Source: Azolla caroliniana
Taxonomy: Eukaryota; Polypodiophyta
Length of the DNA: 64,000 nt
Direction: 5' to 3'
Assembly: GCA_043228905.1 (NCBI GenBank)
Contig: JBHGNT010000002.1
Coordinates: 3,348,001-3,412,000 of the forward strand
Position numbers and translations under genes: made by a program. Under the pieces are notes generated by a model. That model was not told the origin of the DNA. It was given only the letters and a program-made list of their open reading frames with translations, and did no database searches. Position 1 is the first letter of the stretch. Every line of letters starts with the position of its first letter. Below, in pieces: positions 20,148 to 31,982 of this stretch.

Positions 20148-21002
20148 TCATCGTTCTTCCCGACTGTTTGTCGGACATTGCACCGTGTGCTCCTCGTCCA
20201 CGCTTGTCCCGCATCGGCCGCTTCCTCGACTCGGCACTATCGCGCGCCGAACTTCGTCATCGATCATCCTCATGCTCGTCGCTCGGCCCTTACGCGGCCA
20301 CATCGCACGTCCCGCACTCCGCTTCGCTCCGCTACCGTTGCGCGCCAATCCGCCTCGTTCACCATGACCACGGGGCCTATCATCCTCCGTGTAAAGCATC
20401 TTGCCATCGGCGTGCGCACTCATCGACGCACCCGCGTGGTTTTCTTCTACGAGCAACATCGACTAAAGCTTGAAAAATGAAGCCGTAATCTCCCTGGTGC
20501 AGAATGTCGTTCGGAAAGGTCCGAACTTTGACACCAAGACACCAAGTCAAACCTACACCATTTCATCTTCCTCGACGTTCACGTTGACGGAGGCGAGAGA
20601 GTCGTAGATTTCTTTGATCTTGGTGGTGTAATCAACCACCGACATATCTCTTTGTCATACATTGTTGAGCTCCTGTTTGAGCTGCAGCTTTCTAGCCATT
20701 GTGCTTGCGGCGAAAATCCTTTTGAGATTCGTCCACGCGTCCTTCGGCGTCTTGGCATTTTGAATATAGCTCAAAAGTTGATCGCTCACACAGGACGCGA
20801 AGCAGTACAACACTTTGCTTGCCGCTTGTTCCCAAGCCGGATAGTCCCTGTGTGTCGAGTTGGGTGCCACATCGTTTGCTCCTTCAACATAACTCCAGTA
20901 GCCATGGCCGAGCAAGTACTCGTGCATCTTGTAAGACCAAGATGCGTAGTTGCTTCAATCAAGCTTTTCAGTCGGAAGTGAGCTTCCCATTCCTCTGTCC
21001 AT
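20148..21002 (-). pseudogene. gag: Copia-5 gag, 3' truncated
   Basis: Minus-strand copia Gag related to Copia-4 and Copia-6, starting at 21002 (MDRGMGSSLPTEKLD, then a stop where the relatives have Lys/Arg). It shows GYWSYVEGANDVAPNSTH, YCFASCVSDQLLSY and LLVEENHAGAS. The zinc knuckle and all of pol are missing; the sequence runs into TRG-type DNA near 20148. Confidence 0.78.
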
Positions 21003-21088
21003 ATTGTCGTCTTTTTCATTTTCGAACAACTTCAACTCTGTTTTGTCGCAAGCTTTTCGTGTCGGCTGTAGAGGACTTCAACCCTCGC

Positions 21089-21128
21089 GCTCTGATACGA
21101 TGTAAATGAATACGTTGTGCAGAAGCGT
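21089..21128 (-). mobile_element. Copia-5 primer site and LTR end
   Basis: Primer site at 21089-21100 (minus TCGTATCAGAGC, one mismatch) next to the last 28 bp of a copia LTR (21101-21128, minus ...TTTACA). The rest of this LTR is at 33458-33862, on the far side of TRG-1. Confidence 0.75.
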
Positions 21129-21243
21129 TGTCGCGTTGTTACGCGCGTGCGCGGAGAAGGGTGGGACCACAGGGGTCTCGGACTAGGGAGAAAAGGGGGG
21201 CGCCGAGAAACCGACTCCGGACGCGCTCTAGAGGCAACCGAAC

Positions 21244-21295
<52 letters not shown>

Positions 21296-21297
<2 letters not shown>

Positions 21298-22085
21298 TTG
21301 GGAGACAGGTCCCTCCTGATGGGAAGGGAGAAGAACAGTGCCGATGAACAGACTCGGCCGAGGCAGATGCAGACCCGGCTATGAACCGGATGAGGTGGAC
21401 CCGGCTACGGAGAGCCGGATGATGCAGACCCGGTATGAACTGGATGGTGCAGGCCCGGTACGAACCGGATGAGGAGTACCCGGCTACGGAGAGCCGGATG
21501 ATGCAGACCCGGTATGAAACGGATGAGGAGTACCCGGCTACGGAGAGCCGGATGATGCAGACCCGGTATGAACCGGATGAGGAGTACCCGGCTACGGAGA
21601 GCCGGATGGTGCAGACCCGGTATGAACCGGAGGAAGAGACATATTCGTAAATATGTTTCTGAGAGCCCATCGTGGCTACATTTGTAAATAGCCGAAAAGT
21701 CATATTAGTATAAATATGACTTAGGGCAAACTAATATTAGGTGGTTAATTTTCTTGTTGGTGCAAGAAGAAGAGAGAGTGCGCAACTGTACAGAGAGAGA
21801 GAGAGAGACGAGGTCGTTGCCTCTGTTGTAACCGCCACCTGTGGCGAAGATCGTGAGCACGAGGTCGTTGCCTCCGTGAACTCACTGTTTTGTACATTCT
21901 TACATAGTGACAGTTTGCAGCCCATGGGCTGCTGTGGTTTTTTCCCCTAGTTTGGGGTTTTCCACGTAAACCTCCTGTGTATTTGTCTTCCTCTTTGTGT
22001 CGTGTTCTATTTCCCGTTTTCTGTGTATGAAAAGAATCTCGGTTGTGGCCGAGCGTTGCGCATAAGGAACGTTGGGTTCCCATCA
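21296..22085 (+). mobile_element. Solo LTR related to Copia-1
   Basis: 790 bp, TGTTGG to TCA, inserted in the (GA)n tract of the TRG-1 LTR, with TSD AGAGA (21291-21295, 22086-22090; inside GA repeats, so weaker than usual). It shares with Copia-1 the CCGGATGATG-type U3 repeats, the TATA box flanked by AAGTCATAT/ATATGACTT (about 21690-21722), the GA tract, and the CGGTTGTGGCCGAG block near its end. It lacks an internal region. Confidence 0.85.
21418..21640 (+). repeat. 54-bp tandem repeats in the solo LTR U3
   Basis: About four copies. The GATGCAG block recurs at a 54-bp step (21501, 21555 and, as GGTGCAG, 21609), with a less regular copy at 21422. Each unit contains CCGG sites. The period is a multiple of three, so one frame repeats YEPDEEYPATESR, which I take as incidental. 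Likely enhancer-type U3 repeats. Confidence 0.8.
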
Positions 22086-22242
22086 AGAGAGACAAAGGAG
22101 AGGGAGAGTGTGCGTGCGACACCAACTCTTATGCACCGGAAGCAAGGGGTTGTGCTTCCGACACCACCAAATACACTGATATGCACAGACAGACGCAAAT
22201 ATGTATATTACAAGGGAAAGAATACATCCCCGGCTTAGAGCC

Positions 22243-22650
22243 CATCGGCCGGATCGGATGAAGAAGCCGAGGACCGGATCGGTTGGGACCGATCGGTTAG
22301 GCCGAATGCGTAAACCGGTACGCAGACCGGTGCGTAGGTAGGGCCGGATCGGTGCATAAACCGGGAGGCCGTTAGGAAAGATATTCCGTGAGGAATATAT
22401 TTGGGAGTTAGTGTAGGAGCTCTTAATGAGCATTGAAGTACTATCAGTACTTCGGTCAGTCCTTCGAGGACTTGTACAAAGTGTTCATTGAACACATATA
22501 TGTGTTGTTGTTTTTTTTCTTGAATTTACCTTCTTGTGTTTTCTCTCCGTCTCTCCCGCATATACTGTGTAGGCTCAAGCTCTCCATTAAACCTGAGTTT
22601 CCTTCCTTCTGTTCGGTCTTCATACTTGCTTCCACACGCTACTTTTTACA
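22243..22650 (+). repeat. Copia-4 5' LTR, 5'-truncated
   Basis: Matches the 3' LTR from its position 21 or so onward (CATC..CCGGATCGGATGAAG). The first about 20 bases, TGTTGAGAGACAAGC and following, are absent. Ends CTTTTTACA beside the PBS. Confidence 0.85.
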
Positions 22651-22662
22651 TGGTATCAGAGC
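22651..22662 (+). promoter_or_regulatory. Copia-4 primer-binding site
   Basis: TGGTATCAGAGC directly abutting the LTR; initiator tRNA-Met type. Confidence 0.9.
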
Positions 22663-22722
22663 GCGAGGGTTGAGAACCTCTCTGCAGCCGATACAGCTTG
22701 ACGAAGAAGAACAAGAAGAACG

Positions 22723-25700
22723 ATGGATAGAGGCATGGCGAGCTCGCTTCCAACAGAGAAGCTCGACAAAACCAACTACGCGTCTTGGTCCTACAAGATG
22801 CACCAGTACCTGTTCGGGCACGGCTACTGGAGTTATGTCGAAGGAGCTAATGACGCGGCACCCGAATCGACACACAGAGACTTCCCGTCGTGGGAGCAAT
22901 CGGCGAGCAGGGTATTATACTGCTTCGCGTCGTGTGTGGGCGAACAGCTATTGAGCTATGTTCGGGATGCAAAGACGCTGAAGGGTGCGTGGGAAAATCT
23001 GAAGAAGATTTTCGCCGCGAGCACCACAGCCAAGAAGCTTCAGCTCCGACAGGAGTTGAGCAACCTACGACAACACGACTTGTCGGTGGCGGACTATACC
23101 TCGAAAATCAAGGATATCTGCGACTCCCTCACCTCCATAGAGGTGAACATCGAGGAGAGTGAGATGGTCCAAATCTGTCTTGGAGGTTTGGCGTCGAAGT
23201 TCGGAGCGGTCCGAACAGCTGTGTGTACCCGGGAGAATGAGCCGTCCTTTTTCGACTTACCGTCACTGCTCTTGGTAGAGGAGAACCACGCGGGTGCGTC
23301 TACAAGCACGCACACCGAAAGCAGAATGTTGTACACGGAGGGAGATAGGCCCCGTGGTCGTGGAGGACGAGGCGAGTCAGCGCGCAATGGAGGCGGCCGA
23401 CGAGATCCAGGAAGAAGGCACCGAAGTGAGGCCAACAGCAACTCCGGACCCTCCCAAAACAGGGGGAGTCGAAGCGATGAGAACCGGCAAGGGAAGGCCA
23501 TCGCGGAGTGCTGGTACTGTGGCAAGAAAGGCCACAGGGAAAGTGAGTGCTGGAAGAAGTGCGCCGATTCGGAGAGAACCGGTTCCGGAAACAACTCCGG
23601 ACATACCGACAAGGGAAATCGGCAGCGATCGCACTACGCCGAAGACTCCGGGAGAGCCGGAGAAGGGTTTGCCTTCGTGACGAGACACGAAGCAAACTCA
23701 ATGAAACAGAGCACCCCGAGATCGAACGAGGTGTGGTACGTAGACTCCGGCGCGTCAAACCACATGACGAGCCATAAGGAGTGGTTCTCGTACCTTGAAA
23801 AACCGATACAACCTGGAGTAGTCGCAACTGGAGACGACACTCTGCATCCGATCGCGAATGTCAGAGAAGTTCCCCTTAGCCATGTCGGGCAGAAAGGGAA
23901 ACTCATGAACGTGTTGCACGTTCCGACAGTCACGAAAAACTTGGTCTCGGTCGGACAGATCGTCGACCAAGGGATGGAGGTTCGGTTTACACACCTCGGG
24001 TGTTTCATTGAGGAAGAAGGCCATGTGATTGCGCAAGGGCGCAGAGACGGGAGGATGTTCATCCTCGACTCCACTAACGACGACCACGCAATGTTCACGA
24101 AGGGACGAAAATCCGAGTCGGACATCGACTTGTGGCACAAGCGGATAGGCCACGTCAACTACCAGCGGCTTCAAGATCTGCAATCGAAAGAGGTAGTGTT
24201 CGGATTGCCCAAATTTAGTGGCCGAAAGGCACAAATTTGTGAAGCCTGCCAGCTCGGGAAGCAACACCAACTTCCTTTCCCCAACGAGCGAAACCGGAGC
24301 CGGAACAAGCTCGACCTTATAAACTCCGATGTATGGGGGCCAGCACAAAATGTTAGTCTTGGCGGGAGCCGATATTTCGTCTCCTTCATCGACGACCACA
24401 CGCGGCACACGTGGATCTACCTCATTGAGAGGAAGAGCGAAGTCTTCGACTGCTTTCAGGACCTCAAAGGGTTCGTGGAAACGGAAATGGGACGAAAGAT
24501 CAAGTGCCTGCGGTCGGATGGTGGGAAAGAGTACTTCTCCGGTCAATTCAACGGTTATCTACAACAAATGGGAATTCGGCGCGAATTCAGTTGTAGATAC
24601 ACGCCGGAGCAGAACGGCGTGGCCGAGAGGAAGAATCGGTCAGTTGTGGAAGCGGCATGGGCAATGCTGGAGGAGAAGAGCTTGCCCAAGTTCTACTAGG
24701 CCGAGGCGGTAAGGACTGCGGTATACATCCAGAACCGGATCGGAGACAAAGTGTCGGCGCACGAGCTATATTTCGGAACGAAGCCGAACTTGCGACACTT
24801 GAGGGTGTTCGGTAGCATTGCGTATGTGCATGTACCAAAGGAGAAAAGGAGGAAGTTGGACGCAAAGGCCGAGAAATGCATCTTGGTCGGTTACTCGGAC
24901 GAGCAAAAGGGTTATAAGTGCTATAACCCTCGCACCAAACAAGCGCGTGTTAGCCGCGACGTTGTGTTTCACGAGTCCGCGTCCTGGTACCAGCCCCCAA
25001 CTCCAATCCGAGTTCTGACGATGAGGTCAGCGAGGCCGGGATGCCTCCGGATGAGCCCGAAATCGAGACCTGCCAAGAGAGTCTGATTTCACTCCGCTTA
25101 AGTGGACCGATTGCACGACTGAGTCGGTACGATCAGTCCGATGAAGAGCCGGCGACTAGTGGAGACTCGGTCGTGCGTTCCCCGCGCAGGAAGCCGAGGA
25201 GACGGCTTACGCGCAAAGAGAAAGGGAAGAAGAAGGTGTCGGATTCCGGCACGAATAGGAACGAGTCAGACCGACGCGAATTTGACTCCGAGGGAACCGG
25301 TGACGGGTCTTTAAAAGTGAAGTTTGCGTCAACCGAGAAGGCCTCAACATCGGCTAATGTGAGATTACACCGATCTACCCGCCAGAAGAATCCTGTTTTG
25401 CGGTTCGGATACAACGAGTACATGGTGCATCATTATGCGTACATGCCGCGTGTAGCGGAAGTGCGTGAGCCAGAGAGCTACGCAGAAGCGGCTAAAGACG
25501 CGACTTGGCGTGCCGCGATGGAGGAAGAGATGCACGCATTGGCGGAGAACGAGACCTGGGACCTGGTTGACGCACCGAAGGGTGTGAAGCCAATCGGGTG
25601 TAGGTGGGTGTACAAGGTCAAGTACAACACCGATGGCTCGGTCAACCGGTACAAGGCTCGGCTAGTGGCAAAGGGCTACGCGCAAAAACACGGCATCGAC

Positions 25701-27029
25701 TACGATGAGACGTTTGCACCGGTCACGAAAATGACGACCGTCCGTGTTTTGCTCGCAGTAGCTGCGGTGAAGGGGTGGCACTTACATCAGATGGATGTAA
25801 AGAATGCATTCCTACAAGGTGACCTTGAGGAACATGTGTACATGGTACAACCCCCCGGATTTCACTCAGGAACGAACTCCTTGGCAGTATGCCGACTGAA
25901 GAAGTCCCTTTACGGACTGAAGCAAGCCCCGCGTGCCTGGAACGTGAAGATCACGCAACAACTGCGTCGGATGGGCTTCATCACGTCAAAATCGAACTCT
26001 TCCCTGTTCATCCGGAAAGGTCGACTCGGACCGGTTAGTATTTTACTATATGTTGATGACTTGGTCATCACCTACGCCGACTTATGTGAAATCGACCGCG
26101 TGAAGCTCCAGCTTGCGGCATCGTTCGACATGAAGGATCTGGGGGACCTTCATTACTTCCTCGGGATCGAAGTGATCCGTACCCTCGAAGGCATATTGAT
26201 CAGCCAACGTCATTACGTGCTGAGTATGCTCTTCAAACTCGGGATGGCCGACTGTAAGTTCGTCTCGACTCCTTTGGACAGAACCGTCAAGCTTCGTCCC
26301 GATACGGGAAAGGTATGCGACCTGACGAGGTTCCGAAAAATTGTCGGAAACCTCATATACTTGACCATCACCCGACCCGACCTCAGTTATCCAGTCGGAG
26401 TGATCAGACAGTTCATGGCGCAACCTACCGAGGAGCACCTTCAATGTGCGCAACGCATACTTCGATATGTCAACGGCACTAAGGACCGGGGACTGCTATA
26501 TCGGACCGGTGCAGCCGCGCAGTTAGTCGGCTACACCGACGCTGATTGGGTTGGCAACGCCGCCGATCGCCAATCCACGTCCGGATACGCATTCTCCCTC
26601 GGGAGTGCCGCGATCGCGTGGAGTAGTAAGAAGCAGCCGACAGTTGCACTGTCGAGCACCGAAGCTGAATACCGAGGAGCGGCTGTCGCGACATGTGAAG
26701 CCATATGGTTGAAGCGGCTACTTAAGGACCTGCAAGAGGAGGTGTCAGATCCGACGACGATCTACTGCGACAACCTCAGCAGCATCCAGCTCACGAAAAA
26801 CCCTGTTTTCCACGCACGGACCAAGCACATTGAGGTGCACTACCATTTCGTCCGTGAGCGTGTCCTTTCCGGTGAAGTCAAACTTCAGTACATTCCGACG
26901 GATCGGCAGACTGCCGACATCTTTACCAAGCCTCTTGGTCTGGACAAGTTGCGGCAATTCTCAGGTGCGCTCCGATTGCGTCACCTCGACGTGCCAAACT
27001 TGAGGAGGAGAACAGTCCCGAACGACTAA
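22723..27029 (+). pseudogene. gag-pol: Copia-4 Gag-Pol with one stop and one frameshift
   Basis: Starts at ATG 22723 (MDRGMASSLPTEKLDK). Order: Gag; zinc knuckle CWYCGKKGHRESEC (from residue 263); protease VDSGASNHMT (D341); integrase zinc finger (LWHKRIGHVNY...CEACQLGKQ) and core (SDVWGP, SDGGKEY, GVAERKNRSVVEA); basic linker; RT with LLYVDDLVI (YVDD at 26049-26060); RNase H with YTDADW, STEAEY and YCDNLSS. A TAG at 24697-24699 replaces the Trp of the YWAEAVR block (TGG to TAG). Near 25004 a 13-base deletion relative to Copia-6, between CTCC direct repeats, shifts the frame; the rest is open from 25041 to 27029. Otherwise complete, so recently active. Confidence 0.92.
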
Positions 27030-27212
27030 GCAAGGCAACAAGAAAGGAGCGGAGACCGCGACACCGAGTCGGTTGACTCGGTTGTCGAGTTCGACTTCGG
27101 ATCGGCTTAAGAAGCCGAGGGCGGACAGAAGGGGAGCAGCCGAAGGAGAGAGCCGAAGCCAACCACGCATGGGGAAGATGACGCCATCGAGGGCGAGAAG
27201 ACCGAAGACAAG

Positions 27213-27521
27213 TTGGAGACAGCCAACTCGGACGAGAGCGACAACCGATCGGAGGTAGCCGAGTCGGTTCGGATGTTTGATTCAGATACGTTGAATCAAC
27301 CGAGGCCCAAGTGGAAGAAAAGGCAGCAGGAGAAGCGTCAACACCGCAACAGCAGAAGAGCTGATAAGGGCCACATGAGCAGACAAGCCGACCGGAAGGG
27401 TCGAAGCGCGCGGAGTCGAACAGGTCGAGGAGCGCGAGCGAGGCGTGAAGCCAGGAGGAACCGGAGCTGTGAGCCCAAAGATCCCGAAGAGCCTCAAGTT
27501 AGGCTTGAGGGGGAGTGTTGA
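27213..27521 (+). pseudogene. Extra ORF after pol in Copia-4
   Basis: Counterpart of the Copia-6 ORF at 8890-9345. The shared part contains ESVRMFDSDTLNQPR, a run of R/K/Q/H, ADRKGRSARSR and EEPQV.LEGEC. The stop TGA is bases 4-6 of the 3' LTR. Upstream, the start of the Copia-6 version (TSDRLKKPRADRR) is present near 27095 but in another frame, so this copy has an indel. Function unknown; the basic RS/RG-rich end suggests nucleic-acid binding, which is inference. Confidence 0.45.
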
Positions 27522-27942
27522 GAGACAAGCTCAACATCAACCGGATCGGATGAAGAAGCCAAGGACCAGATCTGTTGGGACCGATCAGTTAGGCCGAATG
27601 CGTAAACCGGTATGCAAACCGGTGCGTAGGTAGGGCCAAATCGGTGCGTAAACCGGATGGTCGTTAGGAAAGATATTCCATGAGGAATATATTTGGGAGT
27701 TAGTGTAGGAGCTCTTAATGAGCATTGAAGTACTATCAGTACTTCGGTTAGTCCTTCGAGGACTTGTACAAAGTGTTCATTGAACACATATATGTGTTGT
27801 TGTTTTTTTTCTTGAATATACCTTCTTGTGTTTTCTCTCCGTCTCTCCTGTGTATATTGTGTAAGCTCAAGCTCTCCATTAAACCTGAGTTTCCTTCCTT
27901 CTGTTCGGTCTTCATACTTGCTTCCGCACGCTACTTTTTACA
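27516..27942 (+). repeat. Copia-4 3' LTR
   Basis: 427 bp, TGTTGAGAGACAAGC to CTTTTTACA, preceded by the polypurine tract TTGAGGGGGAG. Followed directly by TRG-1 LTR sequence (GGTAGGTTACG). Confidence 0.9.
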
Positions 27943-28368
27943 GGTAGGTTACGCTACAACAACAGTATGCCGCCAAGCCGCCGTCGAGGAGCTCTCGGGC
28001 TTGTCACGCCGAGTGGGGTCTTGCACAGGAGGCCGAGCGGAAGCAAACCCTAAGCAAACACGAAGGGGAAGAAGAAGAAGAAGAAGAAGAAGAAGAAGAA
28101 GATAAGATAAACAGAATACTAAACCTAACGTTATACCCTCCTAACTCAAAAATGGGCAACCCCTTCACAAAGGGGCACTGCCTTCCTTTTAAAGACCAAG
28201 GAGAGGGATGCATTACCATGTGGGATAAATCCCAACTAACATGGGATTCTCTGTCCCGACTTGACTCCTACTATTCACACGTTTTTACAAGGGTGAGTAC
28301 ACATGATGCACTCCGTCGATTCTCCCGATATTCTCTAATTCCGCCTAGGGACGGTTTTCTCCACGACA

Positions 28369-31300
28369 CCCGCCCCCACCTAACCGCGCATCCACCGGTA
28401 TGTGCCAAAATAGACTCTTTGCCGGAGAAGACCAGCCCGCGCTTACCCTTCGTCCTCCGAATCACCGAATGCACGCTCCTGCTATCCGTCGTAGGTCCGA
28501 GGTCCTCCGGTTGAGGAGCGCCCGTAACGGCCCGCTTTGCCTTAGTCCGTTGCTGCATTGTCTTGGTCGTCGTCTTTGCCGCCACTACCGTCTGTCACTC
28601 TCGGTCTCACACGGGCTCTCGGGCCGGATGTCGGAGTCTCCAGAGTCGTTTCGTGCGAAATCCCGTCACCACCGCTTCCCTTTCGCCTGTGGGTGTCCTC
28701 TACATCCGAGGAATACCCGTAGTAGCCAGCTTGGCCCTCTTCCATCTTGCGCCATTGTCGTCGAGTTGAAGCCTTTCCCTTGTCGTCGTCCCCTCACCCC
28801 CACCAGCTTGTCATCTCGGGCTTGGTTTGCTACGCCAGTTGCTGCCACTCCGACTAAGCCGCCGAGATCTCCGAAGCGGGCGTGGAGGATCCTTCTCCGG
28901 CCTGTATATCTTCCCGGTTTCAGACCCGTGCAGTTCATCGCGCACCCCTTTCCGCGTTCCCGGCATCACCGCGTACGTGTCGTCCTTTAGTCGTGCTCCG
29001 ATTTGGCCCTTGATGGCCACTTGCACGATTCTTCTTCAACTCTGGGTGTGCCCTTCCCGGCTTGGCACTCCGCCCGTACTTGCCCTTATTGGCTTCCTCG
29101 GAAACCGTAACCGGCCGGTAGGGGGTTTGCAGTTAGACAACTTCCGTCTTGCCGACTATTGTCGATGCTAGGTCTCGTTCCTTGCCGCCACCATCCTTCT
29201 CTCTCGGTCTTACGTTGCCACGTTGGCCGAACAGCCGAAGTCTCCGGATCGGTGTGAAGATCCCATAGGACTGGTCGTCGTTTCGTTGCTTGCCGAAATT
29301 TGGGTGTCTTTTGTTTGAGTCCCTCCCGGACTCTCCTCATGTCTCCCGCGTAGTCGGGTCCTGTTTCCCGCCGCCACCATCCTTCTCTCACGGTCTCACG
29401 TTGCCACGCTGGCCGAACTGCCGGAGTCTCCGGTCTAGTGTGGGGATCCCATAGGATCGGACTTCCTTATGCCCATGACCTTGTCGGTAGGTCCGATTCG
29501 GTCCATAGCCGCCTCGCCGGCCTGATACCTTCATGCCACTCTGCCCCATCGTCCGATCACGTTCGCCTGCCGTCACCGTCCCTTCTTATAGGACTCACGC
29601 CGGCACTCGGGCCGACCGCCGGATCGGTGCGAGGATCTTCGTGGGACCTCCTCTTCTGGCTTCGGTTGCCCGCCTTGCCGCCACCACCATTCCTTACTCT
29701 AGGTCTCATGTCTCCTCTTGTTTCCGGCTGCCGGAGTCTCTAGAACCGGTGTGTGTAAGGTCGCAGCAGCACCGCTCCGCCTTCGCCGCCCTCTTTTGTT
29801 GGTCGCGTTCACCTGCTGCCACCGATCTCTCCTATAAGACTCACGTCGGCACTCGGGCCGACCGCCGGATCGGTGTGAGGATCTCCGTAGACCACCCATC
29901 CGTAGCCCTTTGCCATCATCCCCTCGTTGCCACCGTTCATCACTCTAGGCCAACCGCCGGAGTCTGTAGAACCGGTGTGAAGGATCCTCCTCGAGCTTGT
30001 TGTATCTCTGACCCTTATCCCGGGCCTTCCTTCTTTCGCAAGTCAAGAGGGTGGCTCGCTCCACACCCTCTCCCGTGGTACCGACGTACCGTTGTCGAGG
30101 TTTTCCTCGCGGATACCGTGGAATGAGGCGGGACCTCAGGGGTCCTGTACCGAAGAGCAAGAGAGAAGGGACAAGAGACCCACTACGTGCGAGCGTAGAT
30201 TCACAGGGACACGGCCCTTCGACACAAAGACGCGAGTGGGACAGCGACACAGAGAGACACGAATGTATGTATGTATTAACAAAGACAACAACAAGAACAC
30301 GAAAGCAACAAAAACACGAAGTCGGTTACAACCGAACAGGCCGGCGAACAGATGCCGATGCCTGTTCGTAAACGCACAGAAAGACAGGAGCAGGTTGGAG
30401 GTGCTGCCAGAAGCACTCGGGCATTCCTCAAAGCAGCGCGAGCCTCCCGAAACCTGCACAGAAGGAAGCTATGGAGTTTGCGAACCAGAGAGAGAGAGAG
30501 AAGCCTTCGCACGCAAACCAACAGCACTTCGTCCTCGACTCTCCGCGATCCCCTCCCCCTTCTCGTCTCCCTCCTTTTTATAGGCAAGGAAGGAGCCGTT
30601 TCCCCTTTACTTCCTACCCACTAAATCTACCTGCCTAGGATCTTCTATGGACAACATTCGAGAAGAGCCGGCTCCTACGCTCCTGTGCACCGATTCCTCT
30701 TGTGGACGGTTTTCTTCACGACACCGTGCTCCCAGCCTCTTCATAGGCCTGCTCTCTTCCTCCCTCCTAAAATGGTTATCCAAAAGTCCGCTCCACCCGG
30801 TTCTCGTCCGGGTCCGTTCGTCATTCTCTGGATTTCCGGGTCCCGTTCTCCTGTCGCCACCGTCCCTTCCTATAGGACTCACGCGGGCACTCGGGCCGAC
30901 AGCCAAATCGGTTGTAAGGAACTCCATAGGACCGGCCTTCATTCTCCACTTCATCCCTTGGACTTCTCCCGGACTCATCGTCACTCTCCTCGTTGTGCTC
31001 CCACCTCCATCTTCCATCTCTTTCGGTCTCACGTTGCCATGTCGGGCGAACTGTCGAAGTCTCCGGACAAGATGTGGGGTAACCGATTTCGCAACGTCTT
31101 TCGGCGACTCCTCCAGGCCACCGACCCTTTAGTGGTGTCGGTGGAAAGCATCCGCTCTGTGATCAACCAAGCCCCGCCTGGGCTTGATTCTCCAATGTCC
31201 GGAGTTTCGGCTCCGATGCCGATCCAACCGGACTCGTTCTGAACCCTTGATCTTCTTCTTCCCGATTCCCGACCTTCGCTCGGTCAGTCTTTCTCCCCAT

Positions 31301-31982
31301 GTAAAAGAGGGTGGCTCATTCCGCACCCTCTTCCATATCAGCACCTTCATGCCGATTCTGGCCCCCGTCGAATAATCCATGACCGGATCGCGCCTCACCC
31401 GAATCGGAGTGTCGCGCAGGTCGGTCCCCGGTCGGATCGTTTCATGGTCTCTTCGTCGACCTTCTCGTGAGCCATTTCCCATCCAACTTCGCTGGCATCG
31501 TGTCAGGACTCCTCGATACCGTCATCCATCTCCTCGGTCTCACATGGGCGTAAGGGCCCGAATGTCGAGTTCTCCGGAATCGGTTCCGTGGGCTCTTGTC
31601 CGCTCCTTCCCCGTATCGTCTCGCCGGTGATTCTCAGTTTCTCACCGCCTCCTTCCTCCTCTTAGGACTCACGTGGGCACTCGGGCCCGACTACCATCGT
31701 CTCGAGAGCAAGTGTGGGAAGATGCGTAGAATCGTCCGTCCTATTTACACCCTTATCCGCAACCACCGGCTCCTCGTGGTCGGTGGTCATCTTCTTACCA
31801 ATCGCGCAAGCCCCTCCTAGGCTTGCTTCTCCAATGTCCGGAGTTTCGGGCTGACATGCCCGAAACCGCCGATCCCAACATTCCGATTCTGCGATCGGTG
31901 TCTCGGCCTCGTCCTCGGCCGTTCTATCTCCGCAAATCGAGAGGGCGTTTTGTTTCGCACCCTCTCCCCTGGTACCGTGGTA
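28369..31982 (-). repeat. TRG-1 internal region with dispersed degenerate repeats
   Basis: GC-rich sequence without a recognisable enzyme. A module containing GGTCTCACG or GGACTCACG, then CACTCGGGCCGA, then CCGGAGTCTCCGG or CCGGATCGGTG recurs at least ten times (about 28600, 29205, 29390, 29585, 29700, 29835, 29940, 30870, 31020, 31535, 31660). A larger block AGAGGGTGGCTC...CACCCTCT recurs near 30045, 31300 and 31940. On the minus strand the modules read as Arg/Trp/Gly-rich peptides (REGWWR.GTRP, DP.T.PETPAVRP), but stops and frame changes break them. It also contains the solo LTR at 30093-30723. Confidence 0.6.
30093..30723 (-). mobile_element. Solo LTR of the TRG family
   Basis: 631 bp, plus-strand ends TGTCG and CGACA, with the GCGGGACCTCAGGGGTCCT block near 30130 and a TATA region (minus TATAAAAAGG) near 30575. 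Both sides carry CCGT (30089-30092 and 30724-30727), a 4-bp duplication. No polypurine tract or PBS beside it. Confidence 0.72.

Larger units (their letters stand above)
22243..27942 (+). mobile_element. Copia-4, nearly intact Ty1-copia
   Basis: Plus-strand copia of the Copia-6 family inserted in the TRG-1 LTR. 5' LTR 22243-22650, PBS 22651-22662, gag-pol 22723-27029, extra ORF to 27521, 3' LTR 27516-27942. About 27 bp at the start of the 5' LTR and the adjoining host bases are missing, so no target duplication can be read. Two lesions in pol. Confidence 0.92.
21129..28368 (-). repeat. TRG-1 3' LTR, split by a solo LTR and Copia-4
   Basis: LTR pieces at 21129-21295, 22086-22242 and 27943-28368 align in order with the uninterrupted 5' LTR at 32757-33457 (shared GGGGTCTCGGACTAGGGAG, GGTTGTGCTTCCGACACC and GTAGGTTACG blocks). 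Differences between the two LTRs are mostly C/T transitions. Ends CGACA, followed by the polypurine tract at 28369-28382. Confidence 0.78.

Noticed and set aside
21435-21650. Frame with an 18-residue repeat (YEPDEEYPATESR...)
   Set aside because: It is the translation of 54-bp U3 repeats in a solo LTR, with no start context or homologue.
29086-31482. Arg/Trp-rich minus-strand frames as separate genes
   Set aside because: Short, frame-hopping, and explained by repeated modules in the TRG-1 internal region.
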